64,000 nt of DNA from positions 2,421,362-2,485,361 of the forward strand of contig CP075364.1 in assembly GCA_019454105.1 (NCBI GenBank), in the 5' to 3' direction. This DNA is from Fimbriimonadaceae bacterium. Lineage in GTDB: Bacteria > Armatimonadota > Fimbriimonadia > Fimbriimonadales > Fimbriimonadaceae. Within the stretch, counting starts at the first letter, position 1. Each line of letters begins with the position of its first letter. Positions 33,595-42,596 of this stretch are shown here, piece after piece. The translations under genes were made by a program, and so were the position numbers. The notes under the pieces are model-generated. The model saw only the letters and a program-made list of their open reading frames with translations. It was not told the DNA's origin and made no database searches.

Positions 33595-34496
33595 AGTTTG
33601 TTTGGCCAGTATTGGCAATTTCTCTCCTGAGCTTGGGCTTTATCGAGACTGCGTCCGCCCCGACGTATCAACTCCCGATCGCCGGAGCCTGGGCAGCGCC
33701 ACCGGCCCGAGTCACTGACCGTCCTGGAAACATCAAGGGTGACGTCATGGTCTTGATGTACCACCGCTTCGAGCAATCGGAGAAGTACATGGTCCGCTCT
33801 TTGGCTAACTTTCGAAGTGACCTCAAACGGCTGAGGGACGCTGGGTTTAGGCCAGTGACAGTGTCAGAGTACGTCGACGGCAAAATGGATATTCCTCCAG
33901 GCTCCTCGCCGGTCGTCTTGACATTTGACGACTCTTGGGATACGCAGTTCAAACTGTTGCGCAATGGTGAGCCAGATCCTGACACTGCTGTGGGCGTCTG
34001 GCTAGATTTCTCCAAGAAGCACCCGGAGTTTCCGGTGAAAGGAACCTTCTTTTGCTTAGCGAACGGTCCGTTCGGCACTGCGGCTCAAGGAGCCAAGAAG
34101 ATCAAGATGCTTCAAAGTTGGGGCTCAGAGATCGGCGCCCACACCATGACCCATCCCAACTTGGCAAGACTCTCGGACGAGCGAGTCAAGGAAGAAATGG
34201 CGAAGAGCAAATTGTATCTAGAGTCTAAAGGTGCCAAGAATGTCCGTACATTCGCACTTCCTTATGGAAACCTTCCCAGGAACACGAGCCTCCTGCACGG
34301 GTTTGTTTGGAAGGGTAAAGTCTTTAAGTACGACGCAGTCGTGCTCGCGGCGGGCAATCCGGCCCCTGCCCCGGGTTCTTCGCGGCTCAACAAGCTCAGG
34401 ATCCCTCGCGTGATCGCTAGTCAGGATACTTACGGGATCAATAATTGGCTTAATAGACTTCAGAACAAGACCTGGAAACCGTTCGTACAACCTTGA
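33591..34496 (+). CDS. Secreted polysaccharide deacetylase
   Basis: 301 aa from TTG 33591, overlapping the previous stop (TTGA). Signal peptide KFVWPVLAISLLSLGFIETASA. The NodB homology domain shows VLTFDDSWD (catalytic Asp pair) and HTMTHPNL (metal His), with VLMYHRF upstream, typical of family 4 carbohydrate esterases. The substrate is likely an N-acetylated surface polysaccharide. Base composition from here to about 35.2 kb is less GC-rich than the surroundings. Confidence 0.9.
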   Translation: MKFVWPVLAISLLSLGFIETASAPTYQLPIAGAWAAPPARVTDRPGNIKGDVMVLMYHRFEQSEKYMVRSLANFRSDLKRLRDAGFRPVTVSEYVDGKMDIPPGSSPVVLTFDDSWDTQFKLLRNGEPDPDTAVGVWLDFSKKHPEFPVKGTFFCLANGPFGTAAQGAKKIKMLQSWGSEIGAHTMTHPNLARLSDERVKEEMAKSKLYLESKGAKNVRTFALPYGNLPRNTSLLHGFVWKGKVFKYDAVVLAAGNPAPAPGSSRLNKLRIPRVIASQDTYGINNWLNRLQNKTWKPFVQP

Positions 34497-34512
34497 AGAC
34501 GACAAATACGGG

Positions 34513-35196
34513 ATGAAGACGAAGGAAGATTCGCCTATTGTGACCCTGAAGGAGGTCAAGTCGAACGCCAAGGTTCGGGCTTTGATCGACGGGGCCAACG
34601 CGCTACTCTTGGCGATGGGCTATACAGAACACGGTCACCGACACGTGGGGGTTGTCTCAAGCATCACGCGCTATATTCTTGAGAAGCTTGCCGCAGAACC
34701 GAGAGAAGTTGAGCTCGGTATGATCGCGGCCTACTTGCACGACATCGGAAACGTCGTCAACCGTATTGACCACCCGATCTCAGGGGGCGTCATCGCTTTC
34801 AACATCCTCGATGAAATGGGGATGCCTTCGGCCGAGATCGCCAAAGTCATCGGCGCTATCGGCAACCACGAGGAACTGGCAGGCCAACCGATCAGCTTGA
34901 TTGGCGCCGCGATGATCATCGCCGACAAGAGCGACGTCCATCGGAGCCGCGTCCAAAATCCGATCATGGAGACGTTCGATATCCATGACCGTGTGAATTA
35001 TGCTGTCGAGAGAAGCCGGGTTGAAGTCGATACTCAAGCCCAAACGATTGCTCTCGAATTGCAGATTGATACTCGGTTCGCGACAGTGATGGAGTACTTT
35101 GAGATCTTCTTGAGCAGGATGGTCATGTGCCGTCGGTCTGCGCAGTTCTTTGGTTATCGTTTTGTGCTCAACGTCAATTCAGTGGCCCTTGAGTAG
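34513..35196 (+). CDS. HD-domain phosphohydrolase
   Basis: 227 aa. An HD domain with early His residues (EHGHRHVG), the His-Asp pair at 76-77 (AYLHDIGN) and later IGNHEE and IIADKSDVH. This order is the metal-binding pattern of HD hydrolases acting on nucleotides or phosphoesters. The C-terminal 60 residues (TQAQTIALELQIDTRFATVMEYFEIFLSR) look like a small beta-alpha domain. It lies 16 bp after the deacetylase, so they may share an mRNA. Substrate unknown. Confidence 0.85.
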   Translation: MKTKEDSPIVTLKEVKSNAKVRALIDGANALLLAMGYTEHGHRHVGVVSSITRYILEKLAAEPREVELGMIAAYLHDIGNVVNRIDHPISGGVIAFNILDEMGMPSAEIAKVIGAIGNHEELAGQPISLIGAAMIIADKSDVHRSRVQNPIMETFDIHDRVNYAVERSRVEVDTQAQTIALELQIDTRFATVMEYFEIFLSRMVMCRRSAQFFGYRFVLNVNSVALE

Positions 35197-35237
35197 GCCC
35201 TGCTTGTGACCGTCTTAGCCTAAATGTCGGGAAACGA

Positions 35238-35822
35238 CTAGACGTTCTTCGAAAGACTCGCTAAGTGGGCAATGTGCTTGGCCAGGACGTCGAACTCGAT
35301 GTTAACTTGGGAACCGACCACGAGGTTTCCGAGAGTGGAGCGGCGAAGCGTCTCCGGAACCAGCCATACCTCAAACTCAGACCCTCTTGGTTGAACTACA
35401 GTCAAACTGACGCCGTCGATGGCGACAGAACCTTTGTCGATCAGCAGGTCGGGGCGTCCTGCCTTGACCCTCAAGACCTTGGCGTCGGATCGATTCTGTT
35501 CTAGCACGATCTGTCCAATGAGGTCGATATGACCTTGAACAAAATGGCCGCCCAGTCGGTCGCCGATCCGCAGGGCCCGCTCAAGATTGACGACGTGTCC
35601 AGGGTCAAGGTCGATCAGGGTCGTCCGCCGCAGGGTCTCTTCGCTCAAATCGAAGTGGACAGCCAAGTCGGCCTGGGTCACGGTCAAACAACAGCCGTTC
35701 ACTGAGACGCTTTCACCAATTTTCAGCGGATCCTCGGCCCAGGCGTCAGGTAGCTGGACTGCTAGCCTGCCATTTGAGTTCGAAACGATGGGACTCGTCG
35801 CTTCTATGATTCCCGTAAACAT
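35238..35822 (-). CDS. ribE: Riboflavin synthase
   Basis: 194 aa from ATG 35822 (MFTGIIEAT), the invariant N-terminus of the alpha-subunit type. Two lumazine-binding halves are visible, each with its signature: VSVNGCCLTVT with ETLRRTTL, and VAIDGVSLTVV with ETLRRSTL. It makes riboflavin from two 6,7-dimethyl-8-ribityllumazine molecules. No other rib gene is near and no FMN riboswitch precedes it. A longer in-frame reading to 36182 overlaps rpoN and is rejected. Confidence 0.95.
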   Translation of the reverse strand: MFTGIIEATSPIVSNSNGRLAVQLPDAWAEDPLKIGESVSVNGCCLTVTQADLAVHFDLSEETLRRTTLIDLDPGHVVNLERALRIGDRLGGHFVQGHIDLIGQIVLEQNRSDAKVLRVKAGRPDLLIDKGSVAIDGVSLTVVQPRGSEFEVWLVPETLRRSTLGNLVVGSQVNIEFDVLAKHIAHLASLSKNV

Positions 35823-35914
35823 CCCTAGACTTGTACCTTTCCGCACAATGATCCCGTCAGTTTGCCGTCTTGAGGCCCGCCTTCTCATCCGAGCATGGGC
35901 AAGAGAGACGAACA

Positions 35915-37282
35915 ATGCGCAAGGGAATGGGGCACCAGCAATCAACCTCCTTGACGACCACGCTGAAGGTCGACCCAAGGACGTTGCTCTTGAGCCAGCT
36001 CGTTCAATACAATTCGGCGGAACTGGATCAAATCGTCGATTCGGAGCTTCACGCCAACCCTGCCTTGTCGAAAGTCGACGACTCTGAGCCCCATCAGACG
36101 CATGAAGACATCTTGAAGTCGGTTGCGCCGCAAGAACTCGCGCCGACGAGCGACGCCCGTGAGCTTTGGAGGTCGCTCCCACAGGACGCCGAGGACCACG
36201 ACTGGCTCGATCTGGCGAGAGTCCGGGATTCGCTTTCGGACAAGCTGCGCGGGCAGTTGGCCCATCAAGTCACCGGAAAGGATCGGGCTATCGCCGACTA
36301 CCTGATCGGAAGCCTGAACGATCGCGGGTACCTGACTTGCCCAGTCGAAGAGGTCGCGCTCGACTGCGACTGTTCCCTGGAGCAAGTCGAGAAAGTCTTA
36401 GATCTGCTCAAGCAATGCGAGCCAGCGGGAGTCGGGGCCTCCGACCTCCGCGAATGCTTGCTCCTCCAACTCCGTTCTGCCGAGACTGACCCCGAGAAAC
36501 TAGCGCGCTTGATTTTGAAGAACGATTGGGAGCGTCTCGTCCAGCGCGATTTCAAGGGGTTCAGGCGAAAGTATGGCGTCGGAGCCCCGCTCGTGGAAGA
36601 GGCCCTTGAAGTCATAACAAGCCTCGACCCGTTCCCGGGAGAGAGCTTTGACAGGCCCTCGGGCCATCAAGCTCATTCTGCCGCCGTGACCCCCGACATC
36701 GTCCTGGAACGGTCGGAACAAGGGTGGCAGGTGTCGGTCGCTGGCGCGGCTTCGGGGTCGCTCCGCATCGACCGACTCTACGACCAGAAGTTCCGACAGG
36801 CTGGAACTATGGAGAGAGACGAGGCGCGACATGTGACAGAGCAGGTCGGTCGGGCGAGAAGGTTTATCGAGGCGATCGAGTCCCGAAGGGCCCTTATGCT
36901 GGAAATCGGTTCATACTTACTCAGCCGTCAGACTGGGTTCGTCGCCACTGGCGATCCGAAGTTCCTCGTGCCGATGACACGGACCAAAATGGCCAACGAC
37001 CTCGGCAAGCACGAGAGCACGGTCAGCCGCGCTACGAGCGGCAAGTTTGTGCAGATTGCGACAGGCGAGGTCGTGCCCTGCGACCTTTTCTTCCGTCCGG
37101 CCCTCAAGATCCAACGGATGATCGAAGAGATCCTCTCGGCTGAAAACCCGAACAGCCCACTGAGCGACGAGTCGATCGCCAAGATCCTTCATGAGCGGGG
37201 CGTCAAGATCGCCCGACGGACAGTCAACAAGTACCGGGACAAGCACCGTCTCCTGGCGAGCCACCGCCGCAAGTCGGCTTAA
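35915..37282 (+). CDS. rpoN: RNA polymerase sigma-54 factor
   Basis: 455 aa from ATG 35915 (in-frame ATGs at 35870 and 35927 are possible). Region I is present at the N-terminus (LLLSQLVQYNSAELDQIVDSE). The core-binding domain has SLNDRGYLTCPVEE and CEPAGVGASDLRECLLLQL. The C-terminal helix-turn-helix (MANDLGKHESTVSRATSGKF) and RpoN box ARRTVNKYR (about 433) read -12 and -24 elements. It needs AAA+ activators, none of which are in the window. Its stop shares TTAA with the convergent gene. Confidence 0.95.
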   Translation: MRKGMGHQQSTSLTTTLKVDPRTLLLSQLVQYNSAELDQIVDSELHANPALSKVDDSEPHQTHEDILKSVAPQELAPTSDARELWRSLPQDAEDHDWLDLARVRDSLSDKLRGQLAHQVTGKDRAIADYLIGSLNDRGYLTCPVEEVALDCDCSLEQVEKVLDLLKQCEPAGVGASDLRECLLLQLRSAETDPEKLARLILKNDWERLVQRDFKGFRRKYGVGAPLVEEALEVITSLDPFPGESFDRPSGHQAHSAAVTPDIVLERSEQGWQVSVAGAASGSLRIDRLYDQKFRQAGTMERDEARHVTEQVGRARRFIEAIESRRALMLEIGSYLLSRQTGFVATGDPKFLVPMTRTKMANDLGKHESTVSRATSGKFVQIATGEVVPCDLFFRPALKIQRMIEEILSAENPNSPLSDESIAKILHERGVKIARRTVNKYRDKHRLLASHRRKSA

Positions 37283-37740
37283 GCCCGTGCCTTGGCCCTC
37301 CTTTGCTTCCACTTTCGGAAGTCCTTGCTCTGGTCCCCCGGGAAAAGGGTGAAGAAGAAGTGGAACGCGAGGCCGATGCCCCAGCCAAACAACGGCCCGA
37401 GAGACCATCTTAATTCAGGAGACTGAAGCCAATCTAAGGCGATCAGCAGCATGTTGACGATGAGATAAGGGATCAAATGGTGGACGAAGCCCATCCACTC
37501 TGACTTACGGAACTCCCTGAACTCGGCTTCTTCATCAGCCCGGGCAAGTTCGGCCTTCCGTTGCTCCCGGTAAACCCTTTCCGCCTCTTCCAATGCCTCT
37601 GGTGAAACGCCAAGCTCGTTCGCCGACTGGACAAGCCGCGCACGAAGATCGGCACTGCTCTCGCCTTCGCGCCGCACTGCCAGACGCAAGATCGCCTCGA
37701 GATCTTCTTCAGATTGTAAGTGCTCCTCGCGGCCCGACAT
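37279..37740 (-). CDS. 2TM domain protein
   Basis: 153 aa from ATG 37740 (TTG 37749 and GTG 37746 possible). Residues 1-85 are a charged helical region (EEDLEAILRLAVRREGE, ALEEAERVYREQRKAELARADEE). Then two TM helices (HLIPYLIVNMLLIALDWL and GPLFGWGIGLAFHFFFTLF) and a basic tail, the 2TM (PF13239-like) pattern seen near two-component or SHOCT-type proteins. Function unknown. Confidence 0.8.
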   Translation of the reverse strand: MSGREEHLQSEEDLEAILRLAVRREGESSADLRARLVQSANELGVSPEALEEAERVYREQRKAELARADEEAEFREFRKSEWMGFVHHLIPYLIVNMLLIALDWLQSPELRWSLGPLFGWGIGLAFHFFFTLFPGDQSKDFRKWKQRRAKARA

Positions 37741-37812
37741 CCTCACCAACCATTTTGAACTACGCTCGGGCTCCTCGGTCAGGATTCGCTATACGGGTAA
37801 AACGACCGGCAA

Positions 37813-39066
37813 ATGGGTGGACAGATCGTCATCGTCGGAGCTGGCTTGGCTGGCCTGGTTTGTGCAAGAAAACTCAGGAACGCTGGAAAAAACGTGCTCT
37901 TGATGGATAAAGCCGACAGGCCCGGAGGCCGCATGCGCACCGACCCCATAGACGGGTTTCGAGTCGACCGAGGCTTCCAAGTTCTGTTCACCGCCTATCC
38001 AAATGCGGACAGGGAATTGGTCTATGAAGATCTTGATCTTCAGGAGTTCCTTCCCGGCGCCAGGGTTCTGTGGGAAGGAAAGTTCCACGAGATCAGGAGG
38101 GACGACCCGATCTCAATGGCGCTCTCAAGCTTCATACCGACCAGCGACAAGCTGCGAACGGCTAGCTTGAATCTCGAACTTGGGGCGAGAAGCATCGGTC
38201 ATGTTTGGCAGGGCCAAGACCAACCCGCCCTCGAGATGCTGGTGTCGCGTGGGTTCAGCCAGCAGTTCATCGACCGTTTCGCCCGACCCTTCTTCGGTGG
38301 CGTGTTCTTAGACCGCAATCTTGAAGGCTCCGCGAACATGATGCAGTTCGTTTGGAAGATGCTGAACGAAGGCGACACTGTCTTGCCAGCGTTGGGCATT
38401 GAAGAGGTCCCACGCCAAGTGTTCGCCGACCTCCCGGAAGACTGTTTCCAGGGCGAGTGCGAAGTTGTGTCCGTTTCGGGCGGCACCACCCCATCGGTCA
38501 AGCTCTCGAATGGGGACTTGATCGAGGCCGAGGCCGTAGTGGTCGCGACGGACTCAGAGTCTGCTTCTAAGTTGACCGGGCTTCCCCTGCCAACCGAGTT
38601 CAAATCCTCGATCACTGTGAGCTTTGCCGCTGACGCCCGGCCCGTCGAGGAGCCGGTCATCGTCTTGAACGGCGACTTCCCAGGTCGAGTGAACCACGTG
38701 ATCGCGATGTCGGCCGTTTCTCCGGCACTGGCTCCGCAAGGAAGGGAACTGGTCTCGGCGACCATCCTCGGGGTATCGGACAAAAGCGATGTTGCCTTGG
38801 CCGCCGACGTGCGTTATGAACTGGCACAATGGTTCCCAGGCAAAAACGTCCGCCAGTGGAGCCCGTTGCGCGTTGATCGGATCCTCAAGGCCCAACTCGT
38901 CCAATCCCCCGGTTTCTTTGCGTCGCGACCGAGCAACGAGACTCGGTTGGAAGGGGTGTTTCTGGCTTCAGAATGTACCGAGAATGGGAGCATCGATGGC
39001 GCAGCGCTGAGCGGCGTCAAGTGTGCCGAAGCAGTTCTCGCCCGCTCCGCTGTGGCCTCGTCGTGA
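37813..39066 (+). CDS. FAD-dependent oxidoreductase, phytoene desaturase/amine oxidase-like
   Basis: 417 aa. Dinucleotide-binding fold IVIVGAGLAGLVCARKL, then RPGGRMRTD (the flavin-adenine contact RxGGR) and a C-terminal flavin segment GVFLASECTENGSIDGA. Family members oxidise amines, carotenoid precursors or protoporphyrinogen; the substrate cannot be read. It overlaps a second FAD oxidoreductase by GTGA. Confidence 0.88.
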   Translation: MGGQIVIVGAGLAGLVCARKLRNAGKNVLLMDKADRPGGRMRTDPIDGFRVDRGFQVLFTAYPNADRELVYEDLDLQEFLPGARVLWEGKFHEIRRDDPISMALSSFIPTSDKLRTASLNLELGARSIGHVWQGQDQPALEMLVSRGFSQQFIDRFARPFFGGVFLDRNLEGSANMMQFVWKMLNEGDTVLPALGIEEVPRQVFADLPEDCFQGECEVVSVSGGTTPSVKLSNGDLIEAEAVVVATDSESASKLTGLPLPTEFKSSITVSFAADARPVEEPVIVLNGDFPGRVNHVIAMSAVSPALAPQGRELVSATILGVSDKSDVALAADVRYELAQWFPGKNVRQWSPLRVDRILKAQLVQSPGFFASRPSNETRLEGVFLASECTENGSIDGAALSGVKCAEAVLARSAVASS

Positions 39067-40043
39067 GGGTCGGCGTCATCGGAGCCGGCATGGCTGGGCT
39101 TGCGGTTGCCCGACGCCTGCAAAGCCAGGGACATGAGACGGTGGTCTTCGAGAAATCGGTCGCACCAGGAGGACGAGTCGCGACCCGACGGATCGGCCCA
39201 TATACGTTCGATAGCGGCGCCACATCGATCACGCCGCGGGGCATGGAACTAGAGAAGTTCATAAATAAAGACTTAGACACATCCGGTCTCATTGTCATCG
39301 ACAAGCCGGTTCGGGCCCACGACGGGGTTCGGGTCTTGATGGGAGGCGGCCCCTCGATTCCAATGACGAGGTACTGCTACGCCGAGGGCAACGTCCGGCT
39401 TGGCGAACTCCTCGCCGAAGGGCTCGATGTCCGCTATCAGTTCGAGGTCGGAGAAATAGAAGTACCGGCTGACGGAGGCTATGCCGTCAACGGGGAGTCC
39501 TTTGAGGCCTTGGTCGTGGCGATGCCCGCGGAACAAGCCCGGTCGATCCTTGAGTCGGCCCGTGACCCTCGCCCGCTGACTCCGGTCAAGTTTCGCCCGT
39601 GTTTGACGTTGCTCTTGGGGTTCGCGGTCGCCTTCGACCCGCCTTATCACGCCCTTGTCGAGACTGAGCAAGCCCACCCGCTGACCTGGATCTCGGTCGA
39701 ATCGAGCAAGGCTCCCGGCCACCGCGCTCCAGAGGGGCACTCCGCCCTCGTCGTCCAGACCGGCGCCGACTACAGCCGCAGGCGTTTCGAGGCGACCGAT
39801 GACTTGATCGCCCAAGAAACTTTGGCCGAACTCACCCGTCTTTTGGGCAGTGGGTTCGATAGCCCGGAAGTTTGCGAGGTGAAGCGCTGGCGGTTCAGCC
39901 TGCCAGAGGCCACTGTGAGCTTCGAGCGAGCCAACCCGCTCGGCACCAGGCTCCTCGCAGTGGGCGATTGGATCCTAGGGGGTCGGACTGAGCTGGCCTT
40001 TGAGGCCGGAGAAGTCGCGGCCCGACGATTGATGGAGACCTAA
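39063..40043 (+). CDS. Renalase-like FAD/NAD(P)-dependent oxidoreductase
   Basis: 326 aa from GTG 39063. VGVIGAGMAGLAVARRL, APGGRVATRRIG, FDSGA and a C-terminal LLAVGDWILGGRTELAFEAG match the renalase/NAD(P)-binding amine-oxidase-like group. Translational coupling with the previous FAD enzyme suggests the two act in one pathway or complex. Substrate unknown. Confidence 0.9.
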   Translation: MRVGVIGAGMAGLAVARRLQSQGHETVVFEKSVAPGGRVATRRIGPYTFDSGATSITPRGMELEKFINKDLDTSGLIVIDKPVRAHDGVRVLMGGGPSIPMTRYCYAEGNVRLGELLAEGLDVRYQFEVGEIEVPADGGYAVNGESFEALVVAMPAEQARSILESARDPRPLTPVKFRPCLTLLLGFAVAFDPPYHALVETEQAHPLTWISVESSKAPGHRAPEGHSALVVQTGADYSRRRFEATDDLIAQETLAELTRLLGSGFDSPEVCEVKRWRFSLPEATVSFERANPLGTRLLAVGDWILGGRTELAFEAGEVAARRLMET

Positions 40044-40049
40044 AGAACC

Positions 40050-40673
40050 ATGCTCGCTCCGCTCACTTTTCTCTTGGCGACCGCGATCGCGCCCTCGCTT
40101 GAATATACGGTGAGCGGACCCGACGGCCTCAAGGGATCGGCATCGCTAGTCAACCAAGTGCAGGAAGACGGCTCCAAATATGTCCGGTTGTCGATGAGCC
40201 TGGTCTATGGCAACGGCGACAAAGCCGAAGTGCTCCAAGAGTCGAGCTACGACAAGGTTGGCCGGCCTGTCCGCAAGCTCCAGGCGGTCAACGCGGCCAG
40301 CACCCGGCGTTCCACTGTCGTCACTTTCACAGACGGCGCAGCCAAAGTCGTCGAGGACCAAGGCTCCGGCCCCAAGACCTCCTTGGTCAGCCCTCCCGAA
40401 GGTGCCGACACCAAAGTCGTCACCGAATTCTGGTTCGTCAGGGACAAGCCGAAAGTTGGACAAACGGCGACCTATTACGCCTTCCGTCCGAACCAAAAGG
40501 ACTGGGTCGAGATCAAGGCTCGCTACGAGGGAATCAAAGAGATCGTTGCCGCTGGCAAGCGCGTTTCAGCAAACTTGGTGGTCATGGGCGAGATCAAAGC
40601 GTGGGTCGACGATCGCGGCGACCCCTTCCGACTCGAGGTCGCTGGCGTGACTCTGGAACGCCGAGCCGAGTAA
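40050..40673 (+). CDS. Secreted hypothetical protein
   Basis: 207 aa. A short signal peptide (MLAPLTFLLATAIAPS) precedes a beta-rich domain (LEYTVSGPDGLKGSASL, KAWVDDRGDPFRLEVAGVTLER). No family is recognised. It lies 6 bp after the renalase-like gene and 9 bp before dapB, so all are likely on one mRNA. Confidence 0.75.
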   Translation: MLAPLTFLLATAIAPSLEYTVSGPDGLKGSASLVNQVQEDGSKYVRLSMSLVYGNGDKAEVLQESSYDKVGRPVRKLQAVNAASTRRSTVVTFTDGAAKVVEDQGSGPKTSLVSPPEGADTKVVTEFWFVRDKPKVGQTATYYAFRPNQKDWVEIKARYEGIKEIVAAGKRVSANLVVMGEIKAWVDDRGDPFRLEVAGVTLERRAE

Positions 40674-40682
40674 TCTCTGCCG

Positions 40683-41495
40683 ATGGCACCAGACGGGTCC
40701 GTCGTGAAGGTCGCGGTGGTCGGCGCCGCGGGCAAAATGGGTTGCGAGTCGATCAAGGCGATCACCCGCCAGAACGATCTGGAGGTCGTGGCGGCGATCG
40801 ACAATCAATGCGTCGACGAACCTATGAAGTCGCTGGTCGGAAACGAAGGGCCCGACCTTTCGGTTCGCTCCAAGGTCGGTGAGGCGCTCGATGAGACCCG
40901 TCCTGACGTCTTGCTCGACTTCACCCACGCTTCATGTGCGCCCGAGCACGCGCTGTCAGCCTTGAAGCGCAAGATCGCGGTCGTGATCGGGGCCAGTGGG
41001 CTGAGCGGGGCCGACTTGCAGGTCGTGAAAGAAGCCTGCGCCGAGCACGGGACCGCCTGCCTGCTCGTGCCCAATTTTGCCCTCGGCGCGGTTCTTATGA
41101 TGCGGTTCGCTGAAATTGCCGCGAAGTGGTTGCCGAACGCCGAGATCATTGAGCTCCATCATCCCGCCAAAGCTGACGCCCCGAGCGGCACAGCCCTCCA
41201 CACCGCCAAGGTCATCCAGGCTTCTCGCGCCGCCGCGCCGCGCGAGGCCCGCTCGATTGAGAAAGTGGAAGGGGCCCGCGGAGCCCAAGTCGACAGCGTC
41301 AGGATTCATTCCGTGCGGCTGCCAGGCCTCCTGGCGCATCAAGAAGTCTTGTTCGGTGGGGCGGGCGAGACCCTGGCCATCCGTCACGACTCCATGGACC
41401 GGACGTCGTTCATGGACGGCGTCCTGCTCGCTTGCCGCGAGGTGCGGTCGCTCTCGGGGCTGGTCGTCGGGCTCGACAAGGTCATGTTCCGATAG
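40683..41495 (+). CDS. dapB: 4-hydroxy-tetrahydrodipicolinate reductase
   Basis: 270 aa. Makes tetrahydrodipicolinate in lysine and meso-diaminopimelate synthesis. NAD(P) motif VAVVGAAGKMG, the catalytic ELHHPAKADAPSGTAL (His pair and Lys) and late RIHSVRLPGLLAHQEVLFG are diagnostic. The first eight residues (MAPDGSVV) may be extra; GTG 40704 is an alternative start. Its 3' end overlaps the convergent SRPBCC gene by 14 bp. Confidence 0.95.
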   Translation: MAPDGSVVKVAVVGAAGKMGCESIKAITRQNDLEVVAAIDNQCVDEPMKSLVGNEGPDLSVRSKVGEALDETRPDVLLDFTHASCAPEHALSALKRKIAVVIGASGLSGADLQVVKEACAEHGTACLLVPNFALGAVLMMRFAEIAAKWLPNAEIIELHHPAKADAPSGTALHTAKVIQASRAAAPREARSIEKVEGARGAQVDSVRIHSVRLPGLLAHQEVLFGGAGETLAIRHDSMDRTSFMDGVLLACREVRSLSGLVVGLDKVMFR

Positions 41496-41943
41496 CCGGA
41501 ACGAGGGCTCTTCGCGTTGCCTTGTGCCGAAAGGCGAACAGCCGCTCGATGTCCCGGTCGATGAACAGGACTCGGGCCAGGTCGCCCAAAGGGCCGAACG
41601 GCGCCTCATAGGTCACGGTGTCCCGCAAGAGCGAGCCACCCTCGGCATGAATGAACTCGTGGCGGTGCCGCCAGCTCTTGAAAGGCGACTTCTCGGCTGT
41701 GTCAGTGAACCCAATCGGTGGGTGGACCTCGCTGATCCGGGCCTTCCAGACGAGCGGGATCCCGAACTGGCGGACCTTGAGCACGTGAAGCGCCCCCTCG
41801 CGCACCTCCAGGTCTTTGCTCAGAACCTCGATCTTCCGGCTCGGCGGGGTCAGGATCCTCAGCGCTTCGGCCGAGGAATGGAACTCCCAGAGGGCCTCGA
41901 CCGGGCATTCGATGGTCGATTCAAAGACACGGGTGACAGTCAT
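41482..41943 (-). CDS. SRPBCC (START-like) family protein
   Basis: 153 aa from ATG 41943. A helix-grip ligand-binding fold: RVFESTIECPVEALWEFHSS, then WKARISEVHPPIGFTDTAEKSPFKSWRHRHEF and a long C-terminal helix (LFIDRDIERLFAFRHKATR). This is the polyketide cyclase/dehydrase-like type of small ligand-binding proteins, often next to epimerases. A longer in-frame reading runs into the tmRNA gene and is rejected. Confidence 0.88.
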   Translation of the reverse strand: MTVTRVFESTIECPVEALWEFHSSAEALRILTPPSRKIEVLSKDLEVREGALHVLKVRQFGIPLVWKARISEVHPPIGFTDTAEKSPFKSWRHRHEFIHAEGGSLLRDTVTYEAPFGPLGDLARVLFIDRDIERLFAFRHKATRRALVPAIGT

Positions 41944-41993
41944 ACTTGGGCCCTCGAACCAGGGATGCGGAACCTCGGGGGTTGAACCGAGGT

Positions 41994-41999
41994 TATAAT
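41994..41999 (+). promoter_or_regulatory. ssrA: TATAAT of ssrA
   Basis: A consensus -10 ends 10 nt before the mapped tmRNA 5' end. TTGAAC at 41982-41987 is too close to be its -35, so the -35 is weak or absent. Confidence 0.6.
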
Positions 42000-42009
42000 G
42001 ATATTGACT

Positions 42010-42359
42010 GGGGGCGAAAGGGTTCGACAGGGTCGGCCTGAGCACTGGTCGCGAGCCGAGGCGCCGCTGGCCTCGTAAAAAGCGGCAAAAAAGTAACTGC
42101 GAACAACAACTTCGCTTACGCTGCCTAAGCAGCGCGTCTCCCGGTAGCGTGCCTTCCGCGCCCGGCCACAGACGACGCAAATGAAGGATCGCCCAGAAGT
42201 CCACCGCCTGAGGACCGAGGGCTAGACCAACCAGGCTAGGCGGTACGGTGGCCGTGCCTCTGGGGCAGCCCTCCGCCGAAACTTAATCAGAGGAGACGCT
42301 CGTGGTGACCTATGCGGCAGCGACTTTGGAACCGGGTTCAATTCCCGGCGCCTCCACCA
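42010..42359 (+). ncRNA. ssrA: tmRNA
   Basis: 350 nt. The ends pair as an alanine acceptor stem (GGGGGCG with CGCCTCC, one G-U), followed by A and an encoded CCA at 42357-42359. The T-arm CCGGG-TTCAATT-CCCGG is at 42333-42349. After AAGTAACT the resume codon is GCG at 42099. The tag reading frame (42099-42128) encodes ANNNFAYAA and stops at TAA, so stalled chains receive A plus this peptide. The end YAA differs from the common LAA/VAA but keeps the Ala-Ala read by ClpXP-type proteases. One-piece tmRNA. Confidence 0.96.
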
Positions 42360-42362
42360 GTC

Positions 42363-42391
42363 TTGTCGGTTCGACACAAACGACCGGACAA
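42363..42391 (+). terminator. Possible tmRNA terminator hairpin
   Basis: TTGTCGG (42363-42369) pairs with CCGGACAA (42384-42391) with one bulge; ACATTCCTTT follows. The stem is modest and the T-tract interrupted, so this is tentative. The rest of the interval to 42596 shows nothing further. Confidence 0.3.
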
Positions 42392-42596
42392 ACATTCCTT
42401 TAAGGTTCATCGCACCGTCAAAGTGAGCTGTGCTCCAAGAGTCCGGGCTCGGCAAGGCGACTCGTCCCTGGCAACCAAGGAAGGGCTCTTCAGTTTTCGT
42501 GACAGGTTTCGTGGGCGTCAGCGCCCCGCTTCAAGCCGAGGGAAGCCCGCGGGCAGTATCCGCGGACATCGGACTTGGCCTAGCCATGTCTGGCAT

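Noticed and set aside
35823-36182. N-terminal extension of riboflavin synthase
   Set aside because: MFTGIIEA is the invariant start of the family, and the extension lies over rpoN.
42222-42455. Short frame at the tmRNA 3' end
   Set aside because: It overlaps the tRNA-like domain of ssrA and has no independent support.
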